Position numbers and translations under genes: made by a program. A DNA stretch of 64,000 bases from an archaeon (GTDB lineage Archaea > Iainarchaeota > Iainarchaeia > Iainarchaeales > CSSED10-239). Position 1 is the first letter of the stretch; every line of letters starts with the position of its first letter. This document shows positions 18,537 to 28,066 of this stretch, one piece after another. The stretch is taken from contig JALNXN010000003.1 in assembly GCA_023230325.1 (NCBI GenBank), forward strand, positions 1 through 64,000, in the 5' to 3' direction. The notes under the pieces are model-generated. The model made no database searches, was not told the origin of the DNA, and worked only from the letters and a program-made list of their open reading frames with translations.

Positions 18537-18801
18537 GGTATTTTTAAGAATAATAAGTTGTCTTTAAAAATATTTCCATACATGTTGTATACTTATGATA
18601 TACCAAACAAAACTTGAAAAATATTATTTAATTTCAAGATATACAGTTTCTATTAAAATTTTCAATTGCCCTTAAAGAGAGGGTAGAAATAATTGTGCTT
18701 TTTAAATTATGGTTCTTTTTTTAAATATAATCATAACTATTATATAAATGATAAAAAAGAATAATTAATAAATAAAAATTTATGGAGTTGAAATTAAAAT
18801 T

Positions 18802-20109
18802 ATGGAATTAAAAAAATTTATAAAAGTAAAAGAGGCCTTAGATAAAAAGGAAGGTCAAGTAAGTCTAAGGGGTTGGGTCTACAGGCAAAGAGCTCAAAAA
18901 GATCTAGTGTTTATAACAATAAGAGATGAGAGTGGGATTGTTCAGGCTGTTGTTGACTCTTCAAAGGTTTCTGAAAAAGTTTTTGAAGATGCAAAAAAAC
19001 TAACCATGGAGTCTTCCTTTAAGCTTACAGGTAAACTAAGAAAGGAAGAGAGATCCCCTCAAGGTTATGAAGTTGATGTTGTGGATCTAGAGATTGTCCA
19101 GATTGCAGAAAACTATCCAATTTCTAAAGACTTCTCTGAAGAGTTTCTTTTAGATGTTAGACATTTATGGCTAAGGTCAAGAAAGATGACTTCAATTTTA
19201 AAGATAAGATCAACTGTCTTTAAGGCAATTCATGACTTTTTTAGAAAAAAAGACTTCTATGAATATCATTCTCCAATCTTACAATCTGTGCAGTGTGAGG
19301 GTGGGTCTAGTCTTTTTAAAGTTGACTACTTTGAAAAACCAGGAGTCTTTCTAGCACAGACTTGGCAACTTTATGCTGAACCTGCAATCTTTTCTTTAGG
19401 GAAAATCTATACAATCTCTCCATCATTTAGAGCTGAAAAATCAAAAACTACAAGGCACTTAACAGAATATTGGCATGCTGAGATGGAAGGTGCATGGATA
19501 ACTTTTGAAGAGTTACAGGATTATGGGGAGCAGTTGATTAAGTCTGTAATAAAGGAAGTTTTAGATAAGAATAAAGAAGACCTAATAATTCTAAAAAGAG
19601 ATACGAAGATATTAGAGAGTTCTTTAAAGATACCATTTGTAAGAATGACCTATGATGATGCTCTTAAAGTTCTAAAAGAAAAGTTTGATTTTGAGATTTC
19701 TTGGGGTAAAGATCTAAGAACAATTGAAGAGGATAAGCTTTCAAGTTTGTACGAAACTTTTGTAATTGTTACAAGATACCCAAAAGTTGTAAAGGCATTC
19801 TACATGAAGGAAGACCCAGAAAATAAAGATGTAGTCTTAGGCTTTGACTGTATAGCCCCTGAAGGTTATGGGGAGATTATTGGTGCAAGTCAAAGAGAAT
19901 CAGATCTAAACAAATTAATTTCTAAACTTAAAGAGCAAGGGGAAGATGCAAGTCAATATAAATTTTACTTAGACACAAGAAGGTATGGTTCAGTTCCTCA
20001 TTCAGGCTTTGGAATGGGTGTTGAAAGACTTCTATCTTTTATAGTTGGTGCACAGACAATCAAAGACACAATTCCTTTCCCAAGAACAATGGTTAGGTAT
20101 AAGCCTTAA
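18802..20109 (+). CDS. asnS: Asparaginyl-tRNA synthetase
   Basis: Class IIb synthetase. The N-terminal OB fold (about 15-105) holds LRGWVYRQRAQKDLVFITIRD for anticodon recognition. Motif 2 is FRAEKSKTTRHLTEYWHAEMEGAW (about 213-236, here in parts), and motif 3 is FGMGVERLLSFI near 400; the chain ends PFPRTMVRYKP. The TTRHLTEYW pattern and the PFPRT ending are typical of AsnRS rather than AspRS. The tRNA-Asn gene lies 31 bp downstream on the same strand, an unusual and informative pairing of enzyme and substrate. With AsnRS present, GatDE is needed only for glutamine. Confidence 0.95.
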   Translation: MELKKFIKVKEALDKKEGQVSLRGWVYRQRAQKDLVFITIRDESGIVQAVVDSSKVSEKVFEDAKKLTMESSFKLTGKLRKEERSPQGYEVDVVDLEIVQIAENYPISKDFSEEFLLDVRHLWLRSRKMTSILKIRSTVFKAIHDFFRKKDFYEYHSPILQSVQCEGGSSLFKVDYFEKPGVFLAQTWQLYAEPAIFSLGKIYTISPSFRAEKSKTTRHLTEYWHAEMEGAWITFEELQDYGEQLIKSVIKEVLDKNKEDLIILKRDTKILESSLKIPFVRMTYDDALKVLKEKFDFEISWGKDLRTIEEDKLSSLYETFVIVTRYPKVVKAFYMKEDPENKDVVLGFDCIAPEGYGEIIGASQRESDLNKLISKLKEQGEDASQYKFYLDTRRYGSVPHSGFGMGVERLLSFIVGAQTIKDTIPFPRTMVRYKP

Positions 20110-20140
20110 GTCAAAAGGTATTTTGGCTTTTTCCTTTTTT

Positions 20141-20213
20141 GCCTTGGTAGCTTAGTGGTTGGAGCAATCGGCTGTTAACCGATAGGTCGCAGGTTCAAAT
20201 CCTGCCCGAGGCG
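20141..20213 (+). tRNA. tRNA-Asn (GUU)
   Basis: Acceptor GCCTTGG/CCGAGGC with discriminator G, D-stem GCTT/GAGC, anticodon stem ATCGG/CCGAT with loop CTGTTAA (anticodon GTT), T-arm GCAGG-TTCAAAT-CCTGC. No intron. A T5 run follows directly (20214-20218), a plausible end of the asnS-tRNA transcript. Confidence 0.97.
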
Positions 20214-20270
20214 TTTTTATTTTCAAATATTTTTAAAAATAAAAAATCAATTTTAAAGAGAGTGTTTTTT

Positions 20271-20603
20271 ATGAGAATGTGGATGGTTCCTGTTTCCAAA
20301 ATGTGCAGAAAACATTTACTTGGAGAGCATGTAGAGATTCATATGCTTGTAGGTACTATTCTTAGAGAAAGATCAATTGAAGGCTACATAAAAAATGACT
20401 TGATTGAACCAAAAAGCATCTACAAAAGACATCAAGAAATAGTTGAGGAGATGTTAAAAAGAGGCTATAACCATAACAGTCCTCTTTTAGAGATCAACTT
20501 TTCATCAAAGGTAATAAAACCTTATCTAGAGCATAAGGTAGATTCTAAAAAAAGCTATTTAGATTTAATCATAAGATGTAAGGATTGTAGAGATTTAAAA
20601 TAA
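20271..20603 (+). CDS. Pyrimidine-dimer DNA glycosylase (T4 endonuclease V family)
   Basis: 110-residue protein resembling PF03013 (T4 DenV-like) base-excision enzymes that remove UV-induced cyclobutane dimers. The segment HLLGEHVEI (15-23) aligns with HLMAEYREL of T4 endonuclease V, placing Glu22 on the catalytic Glu23. GYNHNSPL (about 69-76) is also typical of the cellular branch. The second residue is Arg rather than the Thr whose free amine is the T4 nucleophile, so the chemistry may differ. ATG 20271 (MRMWMVP) is chosen over a GTG at 20262. Based on recall, not on a search. Confidence 0.7.
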   Translation: MRMWMVPVSKMCRKHLLGEHVEIHMLVGTILRERSIEGYIKNDLIEPKSIYKRHQEIVEEMLKRGYNHNSPLLEINFSSKVIKPYLEHKVDSKKSYLDLIIRCKDCRDLK

Positions 20604-20636
20604 GCATTTTCATAAAAATTTAAAAAAAAGAAAAAA

Positions 20637-22082
20637 CTATTCCTGTGTCCACGTAGTTTCATCTTTATTATCATAAAGCACAATTCCTTTCTGTGAGAGC
20701 TTAACCCTAATTTGGTCAGCTTCTTCCCATTTCTTTTCCTTTCTTAACTTCTTTCTTTTCTCAATCAGATTAAGAATTTCTTCTCTTGGGATTTGTGGTT
20801 TTTTACAAGAGTCATCTTCTTGGCTTTTAAAGCTTAAAAACTTAAATACCAAATTAACTTTGATTAAAAATTCTAAAATTCTTTTTGCTTGTTGAGTAGT
20901 GATGCTATTTTTCTCAATCAACTTATTAATTTCCTTTACTAAAAAATGAATTTCTGAAAGAGCCATAGGAGTGTTTAGATCATCATCCATTGCTTTTGAA
21001 AAATTAAAGATTGTGTTTTCAATTATTGGTTCTGCAAGTTTACTTTCAGAGGTGTTATCTACATTTTGTAATCTTTTAATAAATGCATTTAGTTTCTTAA
21101 TTGTGTTTTCTGCATCCTCAACTGCTTTTTTAGTATAATTTTGTGGTTTTCTATAATGCCCAGTGGTTACAAGATATCTTAGGTTTTCAGCAGAGTTGTC
21201 TTTTAGAAAGTCTTTAATGGTTATAAAGTTTCCTAGAGACTTACCCATCTTCTTTCCCTCCACCATAAGCATAGAGGTATGCACCCAGTAGTTTACAACC
21301 TTATGTTGGTAATATCCAAAATTTTGAGCAATCTCATTTTGATGGTGTGGAAAAACATGCTCAATTCCTCCTCCATGAATATCAAAATTTTCACCTAAAT
21401 ATTTACAACCCATAGTTGAACATTCAAGATGCCATCCAGGGTAACCAACAGACCATGGAGAGTCCCATTTAAGTATGTGGTTGTCATTTGCTTTAATCCA
21501 TAATGCAAAATCAGAAGCATGTCTTTTATCAGGATCATTTGTAAACCTTGTATTTTTTTCAAGTTCTTCTATGTTTTTTTTAGAAAAAACCCCATAATCC
21601 TTAAATTTAGAAATATCATAATAAACATTTCCATTAACCTCATATGCAAACCCATTATTTAACATCTTCTTAATCCAGGACTGCATTTCAATTATGTGAG
21701 CAGAAGCTAATGGCTCAACATTTGGTCTTGTAAGTTTAAGTTTGTCAAAAGCCTCCCACATGTTTCTTGTGTACTTTTGAACAAGTTCCATTGGGTGATG
21801 ATACTTTCTTTCCTTTGCTCTCTTTTCAATCTTATCTTCTTCAAGATCATCTTCTGTAAGGTGTCCAACATCTGTAATGTTTCTAACATAGAAGATATCG
21901 TAGTTATGAAAATGTTTAAAATAATTAATTAAGATATCATAGTAGATATACGAAAGAGCATGTCCAATATGCACATCATCATAAACAGTAACTCCACAAA
22001 CATAAATTTTTAGTTCCTTTTTAGTAACTGGTTTAAAATTTTCTTTCTTTCTTGTAAGTGTGTTATATATTTTTAGAGTCAT
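20637..22082 (-). CDS. cysS: Cysteinyl-tRNA synthetase
   Basis: Class Ia synthetase for tRNA-Cys. Near the N-terminus YVCGVTVYDDVHIGHALSY holds the first zinc ligand Cys and HIGH; WHLECSTMG gives the second zinc Cys and HVFPHHQNE the His ligands; KKMGKSLGN is the KMSKS loop. The C-terminal helical and anticodon-binding part ends near RKLRKEKKWEEADQIR. About 480 residues is normal. I start at ATG 22082 (MTLKIYN); an in-frame GTG at 22094 adds four residues. The gene converges on the glycosylase gene with a 33 bp gap. Confidence 0.97.
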   Translation of the reverse strand: MTLKIYNTLTRKKENFKPVTKKELKIYVCGVTVYDDVHIGHALSYIYYDILINYFKHFHNYDIFYVRNITDVGHLTEDDLEEDKIEKRAKERKYHHPMELVQKYTRNMWEAFDKLKLTRPNVEPLASAHIIEMQSWIKKMLNNGFAYEVNGNVYYDISKFKDYGVFSKKNIEELEKNTRFTNDPDKRHASDFALWIKANDNHILKWDSPWSVGYPGWHLECSTMGCKYLGENFDIHGGGIEHVFPHHQNEIAQNFGYYQHKVVNYWVHTSMLMVEGKKMGKSLGNFITIKDFLKDNSAENLRYLVTTGHYRKPQNYTKKAVEDAENTIKKLNAFIKRLQNVDNTSESKLAEPIIENTIFNFSKAMDDDLNTPMALSEIHFLVKEINKLIEKNSITTQQAKRILEFLIKVNLVFKFLSFKSQEDDSCKKPQIPREEILNLIEKRKKLRKEKKWEEADQIRVKLSQKGIVLYDNKDETTWTQE

Positions 22083-22356
22083 GTTATGTTTCACAATTAA
22101 TGTTTTATTTTTTTAATTTAATTATAATATATTTAATATTGTAAATACTTATAAATTGTGCTGTTTTTTAAAAAAAAGCTTATAATTTACTTAAAGGAGT
22201 TAATTGTTTGTAGGTTTTTCTTAAAAGTTAAATTTATTAAATTAACCATATACTATATAAATAATTTGTTTATAATATATTTAATTAATTATAAATTAAT
22301 TAACTGTTAATAATGTTATTTTTAAAAAATAAAGGAAATATTATTGGTGTTTTTGA

Positions 22357-25300
22357 ATGGAAAAGAAAAGAGATGTAATTAAGTTGAATAAGATTATTTT
22401 AATAGGAGTTGTGTTTTCCTTTTTATTAATGTTTATGGTTGGAAATATTTCTTCTCAAGAGACTGATGATTTTGGATTAAAAATAAGCAAAGTTTCTGTA
22501 AATAAAGATGGAAATTTAGATGTAATGATTGAAAGAAATGATGGAATTAAAGCTAAAGATATAACTTGTGTAAGTGTCTTTTCAAAAGAAGAGTTTGATA
22601 AAGCAAATCTAGATGAATTTATGTCTCTTTTATTGCATGATAGAAAAAAATCTTATAGCCTTGAGGATATTCAAAATGATCTTAAATTTAAAGGTATTGA
22701 TTTAGATTTTAAAAGTTTTTTTGAAAATTCAGATAATTTAAATCATTCTAGAAACATCTTTCCAAAAGATATGGTTTTTCCAGTAGAAATTAAGATTCCA
22801 AATTCAGACTTTAGATATCTTTATATGTATTGTGTTAGTTATTTAGATGATTCTAAAGCTGACTGGATGGGAAATAGGTATGATCAAAGTATTACTCCTG
22901 AATTAAAAGGGGCATTGAAAAATATGTATTCAAAATATAAAACTTCTGAATTTTTTAGAGGTAGTATATTTTTTTTTGATCTGTTTAGAACTGAAAAATA
23001 TATTTTTTTAGAACCTAATTTAGAAACCTCAAGTTATTTCTTAGATTTAGCCGAAAGTAAAGCAGAGGTCTTAACTAATGTAGATACAACTCCTACTGTT
23101 ATAGCTGATGTTTCAGCAAATCTAACTATTTCAAATTCTATCTCAGATTTAACCATGTCTCCAGAATCTCTTCTTATTGCAGGAAAATCTTCACAAGATT
23201 ATGTTTGTGTAGATCATATTTGTTATATTAACAAAAATGAAAGTGACAAAATAGATGTTAACATTTCTTTCTTAGTAAATAATGTGACCTCTAAAGATAT
23301 TTATGTAACCTCCTCTTTAAAGGACAATTCATCTTTTCTAAAAAATTCAATTTATAATAAACTTAATAATGCTAGTTCTAAACATGTTTTCAATTTTAAT
23401 ATTGGAGATAATTTAACTTCTGTTGAAAACATTCAAGATGGCAATGTAATTTCATTTACAGGTAGTTTAAAAGATAAAATCTATTTAGTTACAATTGCAG
23501 ATTATAATAAAGGTGGAAGTCCAACTGTTACTGACTTTTCAGGATTAAAAATAAATAACAACAGCCAAGTAACCTACCAAATATTAACTGAAGATAATTT
23601 CTTACAAGATCCAAATTATGAACTTGATTATTATTACCTAGTTCCTGTTGAAAAGAACAATTATAATAAACTATTAATCTATCTTTCAAATAAAAAAATA
23701 CTTAATTTCTTTTGTGAAGATTGTTTACCAAATTGGTTATTCTATGAAAAAGATGTTGTTAGAGCTGAACAAACAATTGATCTTAAAGATGTTGAAATAA
23801 TTCCAGAAGATACTGCTTCTGAAGGTATTACTGCTATTAATTTAGATCCTGATTTTTCTGATCAAATTACTATAAATAATCCACTTAAAGTGTATATTAG
23901 TGTTAATTACTTACAATTTTTAATTGATCAATTAGATATTTTTGATTTAGATGAGAAACATAAAGCCACAAATGGTTATGGAAATGAATATGATGACAAT
24001 TCTTATCGTGAAATTTTATGGGATCTAATTTCAAAAAAATATGCAGAATTTTGCACAGATACTCCAAATTTAAATTATCCTAAACTTTTTGAAGTTGGAA
24101 AAGACTTTGGTTTTTCAGATGAAGAGATGGCACAATTTTGGGCAATTGTAACTCAAGAATCTTCCTTTGGAAAGAGTACTATTTCAAAAGGCACTGAATC
24201 ATCATATGGTATGGCTCAAATAAATTATGATGTTTGGTGTTCTGGTAATGGAAAGATAAACGGTTATAATCAATTAAAAGACTATTTTCCAAATAGTATT
24301 GTATCTAATCAAACAGATTATGATACTCTCTGTGACAATATAAAAAATAATAAAGAAGCTGATAAAGATCAAACCTATTCTTTACAATTTGGAGCAGCAG
24401 TCTATAAGGCTTACAGAGATAAAGTAATTGGTACAACAAATGATTTTCCAAGGGAAGCTTTTAAAACCTATGATCATAAAGATGCAATTGATGCAATGTT
24501 TGCAATTGGATATAAATATAATTCTCCAAATAAAGGATTTAATATAAATAAAAAATATACTTTAGAAAGTTCTGGAAACAGTTCCAATTTTAATAATATT
24601 TATTTACCTGTAACTACAACTTTCCAAACTGTTACAAAGTTAGCAAATTATCTTGTATACAAGAAAATAATGTTTGATATTAATACTTTACAAGATGAAG
24701 ATTTAGATAATTGTATAAAGCTTCAAATTAAAAATAACTATAGTAAATTTAGTGCCACATATCCAACAATTCCATTTTTAAAAATGGAATTTTCTACTCC
24801 TGGGTCATCAGCAGTAGATACTACAAATTTAAGTTCTTCTGAAATTGGACCAAAAATCTTAGAAAACGCAGAAAAATATTTAGGTGAGAAATATGTTTCT
24901 GGTGGAAGAAAAGGATATTATGATAAAGATGGTGTTGACTGTATTGGTCTACAATATCTTGCATTAAGAGATACTAGTCTTCTAAATAACAAACCACAAT
25001 TTAATTTTCAAGGAATTCCACAAACTATAGAAGCAAAGAAGGTTTTTAGTTGGGGAGGAACAATTTTAGAATATGTTGCTGATGAAAAATTCGTAATTGA
25101 ATATTCTTCTGATATAGATTATCTTCAACCAGGAGACTTTTTGTATTTTGATTATTCTCATGCTGGTATTTATAAAGGTTATAACTCTCAAACAAAGAAA
25201 CATGAGTTTATACATGCAAACACAATTAATAGTGCTAACCAACAAGTAAATACAGTTTTTTATGATAATATAGAAGATAAACTTAAAATTACTAACACCC

Positions 25301-25953
25301 AGAATAAAGTTCAAAAGTTATCTTCCCCAATTTATGTAGGGAGAATAACTAATAATGATTTTGGTTCAATTAAAGATCTAGCAAGGTATATTGACCAAGA
25401 TAATGATGGTGATTGGAATGATAATAAAATTGATGATTTATATACATTAGATAATACAGACTATTTTGATAGCTCAAATCAACAATTTGGTTTTGAAAGT
25501 GCATTGTTAAAAGGCTGTATTTTGACAACAATTGGAAAATTAAGTTTTAATGAAACTAAATCTTCTGATGAAATTCAAAATATAACACTAACTAAAAAAG
25601 ATATTCGTGCATTAAATGCTTTAAGTTGTTCTAAAACAGTTCCAAAATACCAAGAATTTAATTCTTTAAAAGGTTTAGAATTTTTTAAAAATTTAAGAGT
25701 TTTAGATCTAAGTGGTTCAAAAATTAATAATTCCAGTATAATTGATATAATTAATTTAAAAGAATTAAGAGAATTAGATCTAAGTAATACAAATATAAAA
25801 CTAAGTTCAGACCTTTCTGAATTAGCATATCTTTCTAATAGTAGTTATTTCCCAAATTTAAATTATTTAACTTTAGATGATAGTTTTAAAGATACTCAAA
25901 TAGTTAATGAGATCAAAAATATCCATCCAGGAATTGTTATAGAGTTTAAGTAA
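22357..25953 (+). CDS. Secreted lysozyme-like/NlpC-P60/LRR protein
   Basis: 1198 residues with an N-terminal signal or anchor helix (about 11-31, ending near SSQETDD). The first ~560 residues are Asn-rich and probably beta-structured, unrecognised. Residues ~560-700 look like a lytic transglycosylase (SLT/lysozyme-like) domain: TQESSFG with candidate catalytic Glu601, then SSYGMAQIN. Residues ~845-995 are an NlpC/P60 cysteine peptidase: GVDCIGLQ (Cys862), YSHAGIY (His935) and EFIHAN (His953). A Ca2+-loop-like DQDNDGDWND (1013-1022) follows, and the C-terminus (about 1085-1198) has leucine-rich repeats (LRVLDLSGSKINN, LRELDLSNTNIK). Both enzyme domains normally cut peptidoglycan, which archaea lack. 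Confidence 0.82.
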   Translation: MEKKRDVIKLNKIILIGVVFSFLLMFMVGNISSQETDDFGLKISKVSVNKDGNLDVMIERNDGIKAKDITCVSVFSKEEFDKANLDEFMSLLLHDRKKSYSLEDIQNDLKFKGIDLDFKSFFENSDNLNHSRNIFPKDMVFPVEIKIPNSDFRYLYMYCVSYLDDSKADWMGNRYDQSITPELKGALKNMYSKYKTSEFFRGSIFFFDLFRTEKYIFLEPNLETSSYFLDLAESKAEVLTNVDTTPTVIADVSANLTISNSISDLTMSPESLLIAGKSSQDYVCVDHICYINKNESDKIDVNISFLVNNVTSKDIYVTSSLKDNSSFLKNSIYNKLNNASSKHVFNFNIGDNLTSVENIQDGNVISFTGSLKDKIYLVTIADYNKGGSPTVTDFSGLKINNNSQVTYQILTEDNFLQDPNYELDYYYLVPVEKNNYNKLLIYLSNKKILNFFCEDCLPNWLFYEKDVVRAEQTIDLKDVEIIPEDTASEGITAINLDPDFSDQITINNPLKVYISVNYLQFLIDQLDIFDLDEKHKATNGYGNEYDDNSYREILWDLISKKYAEFCTDTPNLNYPKLFEVGKDFGFSDEEMAQFWAIVTQESSFGKSTISKGTESSYGMAQINYDVWCSGNGKINGYNQLKDYFPNSIVSNQTDYDTLCDNIKNNKEADKDQTYSLQFGAAVYKAYRDKVIGTTNDFPREAFKTYDHKDAIDAMFAIGYKYNSPNKGFNINKKYTLESSGNSSNFNNIYLPVTTTFQTVTKLANYLVYKKIMFDINTLQDEDLDNCIKLQIKNNYSKFSATYPTIPFLKMEFSTPGSSAVDTTNLSSSEIGPKILENAEKYLGEKYVSGGRKGYYDKDGVDCIGLQYLALRDTSLLNNKPQFNFQGIPQTIEAKKVFSWGGTILEYVADEKFVIEYSSDIDYLQPGDFLYFDYSHAGIYKGYNSQTKKHEFIHANTINSANQQVNTVFYDNIEDKLKITNTQNKVQKLSSPIYVGRITNNDFGSIKDLARYIDQDNDGDWNDNKIDDLYTLDNTDYFDSSNQQFGFESALLKGCILTTIGKLSFNETKSSDEIQNITLTKKDIRALNALSCSKTVPKYQEFNSLKGLEFFKNLRVLDLSGSKINNSSIIDIINLKELRELDLSNTNIKLSSDLSELAYLSNSSYFPNLNYLTLDDSFKDTQIVNEIKNIHPGIVIEFK

Positions 25954-26010
25954 TTTAATTTTTTTATAATTTTAAAATATTACTATACAAAAAAAATAAA
26001 ACTTATTATT

Positions 26011-27006
26011 ATGAATAAAAAAATCATCTGCCTAGGAATAGAGTCAACAGCTCATACCCTAGGAATAGGAATTATTGATTCTAAAGGTAAAGTATATACT
26101 AACTCTAAAAGACAATATGTTCAGAAAGACACAGTATCTGGCATAAAACCCTATGATGCAGCTCAATTTCATTACCAAAATTCTATAGATCTTCTTAAAG
26201 AGGCACTAGAGGATGCCAAATTGACTATGAAAGACATACATGTAATCTCCTTCTCAAAAAGTCCAGGGCTTGGTCCTTGCTTGGTTGTTGGTGCAACTTT
26301 TGCAAGAACTTTAGCAATCAAATATAATAAACCAATTGTAGGTGTCAATCATTGTGTTGCTCATTTAGAGATTGGAAAAACTTTAATGAAAGCAAAAGAT
26401 CCACTTTTTATTTACACTTCAGGAGCAAACACCCAAATTATTGCAAGAGATGACAACAGATATAAGATTTTAGGAGAAACTCTAGATATTGGTCTTGGAA
26501 ACTTATTTGATTCTTTTGCAAGAGATCTAGGTTATGGTTTTCCAGGTGGTCCAATCTTAGATCAAATTTATTTTAAATCAAATAATTATCTTGATATCTT
26601 ACCATACTCTGTAAAAGGCATGGACATTGTCTATTCAGGACTATTAACCTCCAGTCAGAAGTTGATTGGCAAATATAAAAATGAAGATCTAGTTTATTCC
26701 TTTATGCACACAGCCTATGCCATGCTTTTAGAGGTGTGTGAAAGAGCAATTTCCTACACTAATAAAAAAGAAATTATGGTTATTGGTGGTGTTGCTGCTT
26801 CAAAGGCCTTAAAGGAGATGTTAACTGCTTTTTCAAAAGAGAGAAAAGTAAAGCTTTTCATCCCTCCAGTCTCAGCATGCTTAGACAATGGCTTAATGAT
26901 TGCTGATCTAGGCTTAAAAGAGTATCTTTCAAATGGAGGTCAACAACTAAAAGACACAACAATTGACCCAACAGAGAGAACAGATCAAGTAATAATTTCA
27001 TGGTAA
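26011..27006 (+). CDS. kae1: tRNA threonylcarbamoyltransferase Kae1
   Basis: Catalytic subunit of KEOPS, which makes t6A37 on ANN-decoding tRNAs. The ASKHA-fold landmarks are ESTAHTLGIGI (11-21), the iron/zinc motif HCVAH (114-118), YTSGANTQI, LGNLFDSFARDLG, and CLDNGLMI with the third metal ligand Asp. 331 residues covers Kae1 only; no Bud32 kinase is fused, unlike in some archaea. It directly follows the large surface protein gene (57 bp gap) but is followed by terminator-like hairpins. Confidence 0.97.
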   Translation: MNKKIICLGIESTAHTLGIGIIDSKGKVYTNSKRQYVQKDTVSGIKPYDAAQFHYQNSIDLLKEALEDAKLTMKDIHVISFSKSPGLGPCLVVGATFARTLAIKYNKPIVGVNHCVAHLEIGKTLMKAKDPLFIYTSGANTQIIARDDNRYKILGETLDIGLGNLFDSFARDLGYGFPGGPILDQIYFKSNNYLDILPYSVKGMDIVYSGLLTSSQKLIGKYKNEDLVYSFMHTAYAMLLEVCERAISYTNKKEIMVIGGVAASKALKEMLTAFSKERKVKLFIPPVSACLDNGLMIADLGLKEYLSNGGQQLKDTTIDPTERTDQVIISW

Positions 27007-27015
27007 TTTTTAAAG

Positions 27016-27040
27016 TTTTTCCTTTTTAAAAAAGGAAAAA
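27016..27040 (+). terminator. A/T palindrome after kae1
   Basis: TTTTTCCTTTTT and AAAAAGGAAAAA form a 12-bp inverted repeat nine bases after the kae1 stop. As RNA it folds into a hairpin, and its T-tract also fits archaeal termination. Part of a double structure with 27053-27076. Confidence 0.5.
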
Positions 27041-27052
27041 TTGTTTGTTTCT

Positions 27053-27076
27053 AGAACTATAAAAATAGTTCTTTTT
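27053..27076 (+). terminator. Stem-loop followed by T-tract after kae1
   Basis: AGAACTAT-AAAA-ATAGTTCT is a perfect 8-bp stem with a four-base loop, followed at once by TTTT. It looks like an intrinsic terminator. Archaea mostly terminate on T-runs, so the hairpin may also act as a 3'-end stabiliser. Confidence 0.5.
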
Positions 27077-27217
27077 CTTCACATTTCCAATGGTAAAAAA
27101 TAGTGTAGATTATAAGCTTTCAAGATAAAAGCCATGTATTTTTAAACTTATTTGTGTAACCTTATATAAGATAATATATATCTAAAAATTATGTTTTAAA
27201 ATAAAAAAGGGATCAAT

Positions 27218-27595
27218 ATGGAATATGTATTTAGAATTATAAAAAAAGTAACTGACATGGAAAGACCAACCAGAAACACAGAAGAAATCTTAAAAGTATA
27301 TGTGGAGAAAGGAGAAACTTTCCAAGATGATGGGAAAAATGGTCATGTTTTCAAATTACTTTCAGGAGATTCAAGAAGTGTAATGCTTGAGTATGATAGA
27401 GAGTATCTTGTGAAAAATGAACACAAAGCCTATGAGTATGTAACAAACTTAGCAGTAAATGAATCTAAACAAATTACTTCTATGTGGAGTAGGTTACAAA
27501 CAACAATAACAATTACTTATCTTGGTGTTGAAGGAGATATTTCTTCTTCTCAAAACAATTTAAAAGAAGAAGTCAATTTAGAAGAAGATAATTAA
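27218..27595 (+). CDS. Hypothetical protein
   Basis: 125 residues, not recognised. No membrane segment or Cys. The N-terminal ~75 residues (EYVFRIIKKV, then DDGKNGHVFKLLSGDSRSVMLEYDREYLV) suggest an alternating beta fold; the end is acidic (NLKEEVNLEEDN). AAAAAAGGG lies six bases before ATG 27218. It is a single gene between two gaps. Confidence 0.6.
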   Translation: MEYVFRIIKKVTDMERPTRNTEEILKVYVEKGETFQDDGKNGHVFKLLSGDSRSVMLEYDREYLVKNEHKAYEYVTNLAVNESKQITSMWSRLQTTITITYLGVEGDISSSQNNLKEEVNLEEDN

Positions 27596-27713
27596 TTTTA
27601 ATTTAATTTTAATTTTTTCTCTAAATTAAAAATGTGAGTAAATCTGCAAATCTGCAAATCTAAAAATCTATAAATTAAAGAATTTAAAAAACAAAAAAAG
27701 AAATTTATAATAT

Positions 27714-28061
27714 ATGTACAAACAAATAATAATTGTTAGAAATGACCTAAAGATGGGCAAAGGCAAGATTGCAGCACAAGCTTCTCATGCCTCTCTTTCT
27801 GCTTATCTTTTAGCTTCTAAAAAGACTCCTCAGATAACATCCAATTGGCTAGAGTTTGGACAGAAAAAAGTAGTCTTAAAGATTGATTCAAAAAAAGAAC
27901 TATTACTTTTGTTTGAAGACATTAAAAACATCTTTCCATGTGCTTTAATTAAGGATGCTGGCTTAACCCAATTAGCTCAAACTGACATAACCTGTTTGGG
28001 AATCGGACCTATCAAAGAAATTGAAATTGATAGGTTTACAAAAAAATATAAGTTGTTGTAA
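27714..28061 (+). CDS. pth2: Peptidyl-tRNA hydrolase, Pth2 type
   Basis: Releases peptides from peptidyl-tRNA that dropped off the ribosome. The archaeal/eukaryotic Pth2 pattern is clear: KMGKGKIAAQASHASL (13-28) with the catalytic Lys/His region, then DAGLTQLAQTDITCLGIGP (about 82-100, compare DAGRTQ...TVLGIGP). 115 residues is the usual size. The next gene starts five bases after the stop. Confidence 0.96.
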   Translation: MYKQIIIVRNDLKMGKGKIAAQASHASLSAYLLASKKTPQITSNWLEFGQKKVVLKIDSKKELLLLFEDIKNIFPCALIKDAGLTQLAQTDITCLGIGPIKEIEIDRFTKKYKLL

Positions 28062-28066
28062 AAGAT

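Noticed and set aside
26011-27006. Kae1-Bud32 fusion
   Set aside because: The protein ends after the Kae1 domain at residue 331 and no kinase motif follows.
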